The notes beneath the pieces are model-generated. The model made no database searches. It was not told where the DNA came from and worked only from the letters and a program-made list of their open reading frames with translations. Below, piece by piece: positions 58,301 to 64,000 of a stretch of DNA of 64,000 nucleotides. The translations under genes were made by a program, and so were the position numbers. The DNA is taken from assembly GCF_007829955.1 (NCBI RefSeq), contig NZ_VIWX01000008.1, positions 1 through 64,000 on the forward strand, read 5' to 3'. The DNA comes from Saccharopolyspora dendranthemae (lineage in GTDB: Bacteria > Actinomycetota > Actinomycetes > Mycobacteriales > Pseudonocardiaceae). Within the stretch, counting starts at the first letter, position 1. Every line of letters starts with the position of its first letter.

Positions 58301-60988
58301 GAGCTTCGGTCGATGTCGAAGGACGGAGCTCTCGCGGCTCATAGCTACACCAGCCATGACGTCTTCGCGAGGCTGAACTCCCATTGCCGGGAGGGCAAGC
58401 TCACCGCGACCGACATGCACATGCTGCAGGCGATCGTGTCCGGCATGAAGGAAGCGCCCACGTACGTCGGTCCGGCGATTCGCGGGCTGCGCTTCAGCGA
58501 CCCTCGCGCGGCAGAACTCACCGCCGGTCACTACGAGCCGGGACAGGTCACGGTCGAGCACTCGGTGACCAGCATGGCGATGAAGCAGTCGCCTGACGAG
58601 AAGTCGGGCTTCGAAGGTGGCGTTGAGCTGCACATCGAATCCAAGACCGCGGCACGGATGCAGGAGCTCGCCAGCAAGACCGACGAGCGTGAGGCGGCGC
58701 TCCTGCCCGGCGCTCAGCTCTACGTGCACAGCAAGGAACTCGTCGAGATCCCGGCCACCATCGACGCCGATGGGAAAACGGTCGCAGGCAGGCAGAAGTG
58801 GGTCATCCACGCCGAAGAGATCCTTCCCGGTGATCCCCGGTACCTCAGCCCGGAGGAGACGCGCGAACGCATCGCGGATCGGCAGGAACGATCGGCGGCT
58901 GATGCCGAGATCATCGAGGCGCGCAGCTCGAACCGAATCGAAAGCATGTTGTCGGGTGAGGATCCCGACGGAGGCGACGTGCAGTCGGCCTTGGACGACG
59001 ACACGCCGATGGGCGCACCGCAGGAGTTGTTCGGTGCCCATGGCGATGTGCCCGCCGTGCCGCCGTTGCCGACCCACCCCGACGGGTCTCCGGATTGGAG
59101 CAGCCTTTCCCACGGCACGCCGGGTGTGCACAGCCTGCCCGCCATCCATGCGGCTACGGCGCACCCCCAGCGCGGTGCGGAGTACGTCGAGGCGAATCAC
59201 TCGAAGCTGCCCGGCACCAACCCGAACTTCTACGCGCCGGGCGGCTTCGAGAACGGGTGGCAGACGAACTGCACCCGGTGCGTCGTCAACTACGCGAAGC
59301 AGCTCGTCGGCCGTGATGAACCGATCGAGCCGGTGCGTCCTGAGGAGCTCTCGGCCAAGGGCACCAAGGAGTACGTCCAGCAGAATCTCGGCGGTCAGTG
59401 GGAATTCCACGGGCAGAACTACGACAGCGTCATCCACAGGATGTCCCAGGAGCCGACCGGGTCCCATGCTGTCATCGGGGTGCGGTTCGCGGATCCGACG
59501 AATGCCGACAACACGCTCGGGCACGTCGCCATGGTCGTGAACACCTCGGAGGGCGTCGCGTTCATCGATCCGCAGTCGGGGCGGCTGATGGATCTTCCGC
59601 ATCCGCCGAAATCGATCGAACTGCTGCCGTTCGGAACAGCTCCGGACCAGGCGACCAACACCTCAGCCGGACTCAACCTGCCGCACTCCGCTCACAGTGC
59701 CCCGCAACCGGATCCGCACACACCGCAGGTCACGTCTGAGGTGTCGGACCCGGATGCCCCGCAGGACGGTCCATCCACATCGGAGATTCCGCTCGTTGAA
59801 GACGAGCCACAGTACGTTGATGACGCAGAGGCGTCGGCGGACTCCGAGTCCACATCGGACACGACTTCCGATGATCGTGAACCGAGGCAGGCGCCGAGCC
59901 GGTGGCGCCAGGAAGGCCCCTGGTTCGGCCAGCACGCGAACCCGTTGCGCACGGTTCCTGAGGCCGAGGACGAGTACGAGCTGGGGCCGCTGGTGAACAC
60001 GTCGAGCGTGCCGTCGGTCGAGTCTCAAGACCACACGCGGTTTGGCACTGAATCGGGACAGCCGGGACACCGTCATGAGTCGCAGGAGACCGTCCCGTCT
60101 GGACCGGGTAGCCAGGACGGCAGTGGTGACCGGTCGGCAGGTGGTGCGAGCTCGCCGGTCGCTCCCGACGCTGTGAATCGCTCCATCTCCGGTGAGCTGG
60201 GCTTGGACAACCTGCCTCAGACTCCCGGCACGTCGGCAGGTACCGAGTCCGGAACCGGAGCGGGAGGAAGCCTTCCGCCGTCCGCCGCGGCTTCCACGGA
60301 AAGTTCCTCGTCCACCGGCAGCGCGAGGGCTGCGGACTCGACGGCTGGTGGGACCGCAGGTCAGGCCATGGCTCAACCTTCCTCCGGTGCGGTGTCGCCG
60401 GGCGGAACATCCGGTGTTGGCTCCACCACCGGTCCGTCTCCGACGTCCGGTGGCTCGGTTCCGGGACAGCAGCCCGGCGGCGGTGCAGGCCCCATGGGAG
60501 CCACGCCCGGGCAGGGGAATCGCAGCGATGTGGGCCGCTCCCTTGATGGGCGTGGTGACGGCGACCAGGCGTCGGTGACGCACAACCGGGAAGCGACCAT
60601 TCCAGCGGATCTGGCGGCCATGTACCTGGGCAATCAGGAGTCGTCCACGCTCCTGGCTGCGGATGGTCGGCAGGTAACGTTCCGCAAGGACGCGGCCTTG
60701 GACTTCGGGCCGGGCCAGATCGACGATCGCCCGGACTCGGCACTGACGCTCCGCTACGAGGCGCCCGATCCGAACGGTATGGGGATACCGTTCGACCAGG
60801 AAGAACTCGGCGCGGGCGAGTTCACCGGGCGTGCTGAGATCTACGTCCAGGACGCCGAGGGGCCCGAGTCGCTGCTGGGGACGTTCGACAAGGGCACCGG
60901 CGCATGGGCGCCGACGCCGGCAGGGATCCGGTGGATGAGTTCGGCATCGGGACGTGATGAGGAACGGCAACCGGGGAGGAACCGCTGA
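55367..60988 (+). CDS. ESX-type polymorphic toxin with ADP-ribosyltransferase-like and papain-fold (Tox-PL) domains
   Basis: An 1873-residue protein. N-terminal WXG100-like domain of the CpnT type (IPDEVKWLLPIVVGESWPEGDED, SWQGEAAQKF); a membrane segment near 105-130; Gly/Ser-rich (210-460) and Gln/Pro-rich (460-800) linkers. An ADP-ribosyltransferase-like domain at about 930-1145 has R1042, S1066-V-T-S1069 and E1107-R-E1109 (EREAALLPGAQLYV), the R-S-ExE set of arginine-type enzymes. A papain-like domain at about 1240-1425 has C1302 (TNCTRC), H1386 (LGHVAMVVN) and D1401 (FIDPQSG), as in glutamine deamidase-type Tox-PL toxins. The C-terminal 130 residues are an unassigned beta-rich domain. GTG 55367 follows the WXG-like gene by 2 bp. 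Two toxic domains in one protein are unusual. Domain assignments rest on motifs only. Confidence 0.8.
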   Translation: MGLEIPDEVKWLLPIVVGESWPEGDEDKLRELRDAWTEAAQALPDAMDAGNAAAREVLASWQGEAAQKFDETWKKFTAGESPVFTSLGDSCNGLAEACDKTALDIEYTKYMIIASLIMLAIQIAALIAAAFVSFGASTAGVVPAQLATRAAVQMIFRQLVQKLAQQGVKKVVREALEKVLKEGLQKLLSKQALGNLGKTVAMNVGSEVALDAGIQGVQMAKGDRDSWDWGKTKDSAVGGVAGGVAGHLVSGRAVGNAAGDAVSHSGSGVAGHAAKGATEGVLGSVGEAAMTGQLGDLSAGDVLMGASSGAVDGGTGGAKDGFSDAANARSAAESASSVAGGAAESATSAGESGPGGSSPAESGSGAAPDSASSAAESGSDSSGGAGSGGGPAASSGSDSAGGASADSGSSNGSSSSESRPSEPAATTASGAATMERPETTGAAPGSAGVGSAMPGAAAQHSGGQGGPQPGAAPGQQPGSFGMQGSSQGMGPGGQPPMGPGGTPRAGGFGPSGMPAQPGPAGFSPNQGAHQGGFQQQSQQGGYQQRGQLPPQNVQNGPAPQHHQPQQGHPQHNQPQHNQPQQGRPQHAQPQQGQFQPHQGQHPPQPPQGQQQPPQGQHPPQRGPHYTPPQAQPWQHQGQLNTGQAAYRPHAPQPTHQQGFQQAPPPQQAHPAPLHGPPQTTPNQGPQPPQQGPRAPVTGQAGHQQVGPTTPRQAQPPAPPLPNGARPNPAANPHQVPSNTPRQEQVPQQPRQAPIPRGHTGLQGQLPQQQTGPAQAPLRNRQGGTPPTQRPSSTAPKTEVPRTDRPHNKEGAGDAPSQPVSPEQDAGRGTGHDGSAAMPEQVRDTDGPAPSKTPDEAEQPKNKPETSEPEKSDVDGTDEKSETDRAPSSEPRDIAHALDPDLESGDRADENSDAERELLEELEKEPKLPRPEQNLDFCLDPDYKAPPGAFQRLKEVLGADEDRLEHLLDRVEERLQGHPELRSMSKDGALAAHSYTSHDVFARLNSHCREGKLTATDMHMLQAIVSGMKEAPTYVGPAIRGLRFSDPRAAELTAGHYEPGQVTVEHSVTSMAMKQSPDEKSGFEGGVELHIESKTAARMQELASKTDEREAALLPGAQLYVHSKELVEIPATIDADGKTVAGRQKWVIHAEEILPGDPRYLSPEETRERIADRQERSAADAEIIEARSSNRIESMLSGEDPDGGDVQSALDDDTPMGAPQELFGAHGDVPAVPPLPTHPDGSPDWSSLSHGTPGVHSLPAIHAATAHPQRGAEYVEANHSKLPGTNPNFYAPGGFENGWQTNCTRCVVNYAKQLVGRDEPIEPVRPEELSAKGTKEYVQQNLGGQWEFHGQNYDSVIHRMSQEPTGSHAVIGVRFADPTNADNTLGHVAMVVNTSEGVAFIDPQSGRLMDLPHPPKSIELLPFGTAPDQATNTSAGLNLPHSAHSAPQPDPHTPQVTSEVSDPDAPQDGPSTSEIPLVEDEPQYVDDAEASADSESTSDTTSDDREPRQAPSRWRQEGPWFGQHANPLRTVPEAEDEYELGPLVNTSSVPSVESQDHTRFGTESGQPGHRHESQETVPSGPGSQDGSGDRSAGGASSPVAPDAVNRSISGELGLDNLPQTPGTSAGTESGTGAGGSLPPSAAASTESSSSTGSARAADSTAGGTAGQAMAQPSSGAVSPGGTSGVGSTTGPSPTSGGSVPGQQPGGGAGPMGATPGQGNRSDVGRSLDGRGDGDQASVTHNREATIPADLAAMYLGNQESSTLLAADGRQVTFRKDAALDFGPGQIDDRPDSALTLRYEAPDPNGMGIPFDQEELGAGEFTGRAEIYVQDAEGPESLLGTFDKGTGAWAPTPAGIRWMSSASGRDEERQPGRNR
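57061..57240 (+). repeat. Short tandem repeats encoding Gln/Pro-rich repeats in the toxin
   Basis: CAGCCTCAGCACAAC occurs twice in tandem, followed by diverged copies (CCTCAGCAGGG, CCGCCGCAGGG-type). They encode P-Q-H-N-Q, P-Q-Q-G and related units within the disordered linker (~residues 565-625). Repeat number is likely variable. This is coding DNA, not a CRISPR array: units are short, imperfect and lack unique spacers. Confidence 0.7.
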
Positions 60989-60990
60989 CC

Positions 60991-63243
60991 GTGGAGAAGT
61001 CGGGTGCGATTGAGCTTGCGGAGCGGTGGCTTCGGGCGTCCGGGCAGCGCGTTGGGGAGTCTGACGGTGTCCGAGTTGAGCACGAGCGGGTTTCTCAGGT
61101 GCCCGAGGGCTGGTTCGTGCCGTACGGCAACGTCGCGTTCCTGGATCACGGCGACCCGGGCAAGGAGATCTTCCCGCCTCCGGCGTTGATCGTGACCGAG
61201 CCCGAGGGGCAGGTTCGGTTCGCGAACACCACGCCGCGTCCGGGGTTTTCGAAGCCGGTCGTGTGGCCGGGTGAGCAGGCGTACGCGGAGATCGTCGATC
61301 CCGAGTACCAGGCTGCGGAGCTGTTCGAGCTGGGCGTGCCTCGCGTCAAGATCGCCGGTTGGGAGATCCAGCATCCCGACGGGCGCAAGGAGGGCAAGGC
61401 CAACCCGGCCTACAAGCCCGGGCCGTTGCGCTGCGGTTTTCCTCGGCACCACAACAAGCTCGAAGCGCTGCTCAACCATCACGAGCTCAAGCAGCTGGAT
61501 CGCGAGAAGTTCCTGGCCGGCTTGTACGGCACGGAGGTGCTGGTGCCGCTGCAGCTCGGTTCGGAGGAGCTCCACAGCGACGCGCACTCGTTCTCGCAGC
61601 ACGGCACCGAAGCGATCCGTGTCTACAGCTCGCCGCAACGGATCCCTTCGGCGCTCCGGTGGTGGCGGATGAAGGTCGCGACGTTCGCTCAGCGCTACCC
61701 GACCGCCACGATGGTCATCAACGACGGGAGCTACCCGTCTCAGAAGGTGACTGCGGCCGAACTCGCGGAACTGCCGACGAAGTACCGGGTGTTCGCGTCT
61801 TCGCAGGCCTACTTGCCAGCCGAACCGACGATCGAGACCGAACCGGGGTTCGACGGCTCGCTCGATGACCACGCCCGCGCGCTCCAGCAGCAGTTCGGCC
61901 TGCCGACGCCGCCCACGCTGTCACGGCAGAAGGTCGCGGACGCGCGGGAGAGCGGGTTCAACCTGACGCTCGACGAGCGGGCCAAGCTGCTCACCGCGGA
62001 GGCCTGGAAGACGCGCAACAGCCGTGGCTACCAGGTCCTGCCCTCGGCCGGGGACGACCTCTCCGCCGAGACCTGGCCGACGGATCTCCGCGCGAACGGC
62101 CTGATGTCGCTGCACGACCAGGCCGGTCGCGTCTGGCCTGCGGTCGAGACCTTCGGCAAGTACCCGCGCATGGGCGGAACCGATCCGCACACCTCGTGGC
62201 ACTCGGTGGTCGGCGCTTTCGTCGGTTTCGCGATCGGGGACGCGCTGGGGACCGCCGTCGACGGCTTGTCGTGGGCTGAGATTCAGCAGCGATTCGGGCC
62301 GGCCGGGATCACCGACCTGCAGGTCGTCTTCGAACGCCCGGGGCAGGTGTCGTGGCGGACCCAGCTGATGATGTTCCTGACCGAAGGCGCCATTCGCGGG
62401 AGCGCTGGGAAGAACGGGGACAGCGCCATGCGTTCCGCGCACGCGCGCTTCCTGGTCACCCAGGGCGTGCCCTGGCAGCAGGCGGCGGGGACGCTGGCCG
62501 CAGAGCACCCAGAACCCGACGGCTGGCTGGTGCGCGTTCCGGAACTGCACGCGCAGCGCGGGGTTCCGCCGCAGCTCGTCGAGGCGGTGCGGGCGGCGGT
62601 GGCCGAGCCCGGCGGGGACCACGGGCTGTTCGGGCCGATGATGCTGGCCTGGGGCTTGCCCGGTGCCCTGGCCCGGAACGGGTTCCCGACCGGTGGATGG
62701 CGGCGGACGCCGGACGACCTGGTTGCCACCGCAGTGCTGGAACAGCTGCTGTCCAGGCTGTTCCTGCGGCAGAAGGCAGGCAACGCCGTCTGCATCCGGG
62801 TGCTCGACCTCTTGGAAGGCCCCTACGCCACACCGGCGACACCTCCCGAGCAGCAGGCGCGCGACCTGCTTCGCGACGTGCATAAGCGCTGGTTCAAGTT
62901 CCTCCAGCACGACATCACCGAGATCGAGCAGATCGGCGGTGGTGTCGACACGTTCTCGGTCCTGGGACGCGCCGTGTTCGCCGCGGCCCGCCGCGAGTAC
63001 GACCCTCGGACGGCGTTGACGGTGGCGGTCAACCACTCCGGCCGAAGCGCCATGACCGGCGCGCTCGCCGGTGCGATGGTCGGAGCCAGGGCCGGGATCG
63101 CAGGCCTGCCGCGCGAATGGGTGGAGGCCCTCGACGTCGGTGAGGTCATCCGCGAACTGGCCGATGAGGCGTACTGGAACTTCGCCCAGCGCAACCCGTA
63201 CGAGGAGTCCGACGACTGGGCCGGGCGCTACCCGAATTGGTGA
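60991..63243 (+). CDS. Imm35/YrhB-SseB-ARH fusion, probable immunity protein with a degenerate ARH domain
   Basis: A 750-residue protein 2 bp downstream of the toxin. Residues 3-80 look like YrhB/Imm35 (GAIELAERWLRASG, PEGWFVPYG); 140-275 are SseB-like (KLEALLNHHELKQL, FLAGLYGTEVLVPLQL, IRVYSSPQRIP); about 400-750 are an ARH domain (GFAIGDALGTAVDGL, AVNHSGRSAMTGALAG, DDWAGRYPNW). In active ARH enzymes the metal ligands are in T-D-D-T-Q and H-S-G-D-S-D-S-T; here they are S454-W-R-T-Q and H682-S-G-R685-S-A687-M-T, so all aspartates are lost. It probably binds the toxin or ADP-ribose rather than hydrolysing it. GTG 60991 has GGGGAGGA upstream. Confidence 0.8.
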   Translation: MEKSGAIELAERWLRASGQRVGESDGVRVEHERVSQVPEGWFVPYGNVAFLDHGDPGKEIFPPPALIVTEPEGQVRFANTTPRPGFSKPVVWPGEQAYAEIVDPEYQAAELFELGVPRVKIAGWEIQHPDGRKEGKANPAYKPGPLRCGFPRHHNKLEALLNHHELKQLDREKFLAGLYGTEVLVPLQLGSEELHSDAHSFSQHGTEAIRVYSSPQRIPSALRWWRMKVATFAQRYPTATMVINDGSYPSQKVTAAELAELPTKYRVFASSQAYLPAEPTIETEPGFDGSLDDHARALQQQFGLPTPPTLSRQKVADARESGFNLTLDERAKLLTAEAWKTRNSRGYQVLPSAGDDLSAETWPTDLRANGLMSLHDQAGRVWPAVETFGKYPRMGGTDPHTSWHSVVGAFVGFAIGDALGTAVDGLSWAEIQQRFGPAGITDLQVVFERPGQVSWRTQLMMFLTEGAIRGSAGKNGDSAMRSAHARFLVTQGVPWQQAAGTLAAEHPEPDGWLVRVPELHAQRGVPPQLVEAVRAAVAEPGGDHGLFGPMMLAWGLPGALARNGFPTGGWRRTPDDLVATAVLEQLLSRLFLRQKAGNAVCIRVLDLLEGPYATPATPPEQQARDLLRDVHKRWFKFLQHDITEIEQIGGGVDTFSVLGRAVFAAARREYDPRTALTVAVNHSGRSAMTGALAGAMVGARAGIAGLPREWVEALDVGEVIRELADEAYWNFAQRNPYEESDDWAGRYPNW

Positions 63244-63248
63244 GTTCG

Positions 63249-64000
63249 GTGGACAAGAGCGAGGCCGTTGAGCTGGTCGAGCGGTGGCTGCGTGCGCAGG
63301 GCTTCCAGATCGGGGAAGCGGGTGGCCGCAAGGTCGACCTGAGTGGTGTGCGGCTGGTTCCCGAGGGCTGACGCGTGCCTTTCAACATCACCGAAGGTGT
63401 CGACTCCGGTGATCCGGTGCAGTCGATCGTGCCTCCTCCGGTGTGCATCGTGACTGAGCCCGAGGGCGAGTTGCGGATGGCGAACACCACGCCGTATCCG
63501 GGGTTTTCGCTTCCGCTGTCGTGGCCGGGTGAGCCTGCGCGCTCGGAGAGCATCGATCCGGAGTACGTCGCGACCGGGTTGTACGGGATGGGTGTGCCGA
63601 AGACTCAGGTCACGGGTTGGGAGATCACGCATCCTGACGGGAGCGTCGAGGAGAAGACCAACCCGGATTACCGCCCGGGTCCGCTGCGCCAGGGGCTGCC
63701 GCAGCACGAGAACAAGCTCGAGGCCCTGCTGAACTACTTGGCGTTCAAGTACCTACCGCGTCAGAGGGTGTTGTTCGGCCTGCTCGGTTCGGAGTTCCTA
63801 GTTCCGGGTGATGCTGATGCGCCACCGGAACCGCGGTTGGTGATGCGGGTGTACACCTCGCCTCGGCACATCCCGGAGATGACGTCGTGGTGGCGGATGA
63901 CGGGGTTGACGTTCCTCGCGCGATACCCCGGGGCGAGCATGGCGATCAACCCGGACAGCTATCCGTCGTTCACGATCAAGTCCGACGAGCTCAACGACCT
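63249..64000 (+). pseudogene. Second Imm35/SseB-type immunity paralogue, interrupted by TGA and cut by the window end
   Basis: GTG 63249, 5 bp after the first immunity gene, opens AVELVERWLRAQGFQIGE to RLVPEG, then meets TGA at 63369-63371. The same frame continues to the window end with clear homology: ANTTPYPGFSLPLSWPGE, GWEITHPDGS, QGLPQHENKLEALLNYLA, VYTSPRHIPEMTSWWRM. The stop replaces the Trp of the PEGW motif (TGG to TGA; the paralogue has PEGWFVPYG). About 250 codons are visible; an ARH domain may follow beyond the window. It is a nonsense mutation, a sequencing error, or a gene restarted downstream. Confidence 0.8.

Overview
The window is about 70% G+C, with many GTG starts, tight ATGA/GTGA gene overlaps and actinobacterial gene content. 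The core gene order (sir/cysH, hemW, hrcA-dnaJ-rsmE, phoH-ybeY-CorC-CDA-like-era, recO-uppS, zur/arsR, glyS, dgt, dnaG) closely parallels the mycobacterial chromosome. The accessory genes (EF-hand protein, RNase Sa-like nuclease with barstar, ECF41 sigma factor, ESX-type polymorphic toxin) point to a filamentous member of the Pseudonocardiales, most likely Saccharopolyspora or a close relative. The genus is inference, not a direct observation.

Layout. 0-2.1 kb: the tail of a nitronate monooxygenase, then a MOSC protein, an EF-hand protein and the first codons of mmsA, all crossed by single-base frameshifts. 2.1-6.8 kb: a valine-catabolism operon (mmsA, acyl-CoA dehydrogenase, 3-hydroxyisobutyryl-CoA hydrolase, mmsB). 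6.8-9.4 kb (minus): ribbon-helix-helix regulator, DUF4097 protein and a translationally coupled cytochrome P450. 9.5-10.6 kb: small membrane protein, secreted guanyl-specific ribonuclease and barstar. 10.7-18.6 kb (minus): an enoyl-CoA hydratase and two giant proteins built from two and three ADP-ribosylglycohydrolase (ARH)-like domains. 18.8-25 kb (minus): assimilatory sulfate reduction (sir, Cys-rich 51-aa protein, cysH, cysD, cysN, CbiX-like chelatase). 25.2-27.1 kb: hemW and a Doc-type toxin-antitoxin pair. 27.3-43.4 kb: conserved housekeeping genes for protein folding, 16S rRNA methylation and maturation, DNA repair, lipid carrier synthesis, zinc regulation and glycyl-tRNA synthetase. 43.5-52.6 kb: DUF218 protein and dgt, then a serpin and CMD-family island bounded by inverted copies of a ~205-bp CTAG-ended repeat, an ECF41 sigma factor, dnaG and a methyltransferase. 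52.7-54.2 kb: tRNA-Asn, DUF899 protein, thymidine kinase. 54.5-64 kb: a type VII/ESX-style locus with a YbaB-like protein, a WXG100-like protein, a 1873-residue toxin and two consecutive immunity-type proteins, the second broken by an in-frame stop and cut by the window edge.

The most notable system is the ADP-ribosylation theme. The 1873-aa protein carries an R-S-ExE ADP-ribosyltransferase-like domain and a papain-fold (Tox-PL) domain. The gene immediately downstream fuses an Imm35/YrhB-like domain, an SseB-like domain and an ARH domain whose metal-binding residues are all replaced. About 42 kb away, the 1568-aa protein has the same SseB plus ARH design with three ARH domains in series: one with intact motifs, one partly and one fully degenerate. 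A 778-aa partner carries two more degenerate ARH domains. I read this as an effector with antidotes, plus a related array of ARH domains. The domain calls rest on motifs read by eye; the functional link is inference.

Several large intergenic inverted repeats, including a perfect 60-bp palindrome, lie in the 36-48 kb interval and seem to form at least two small repeat families.
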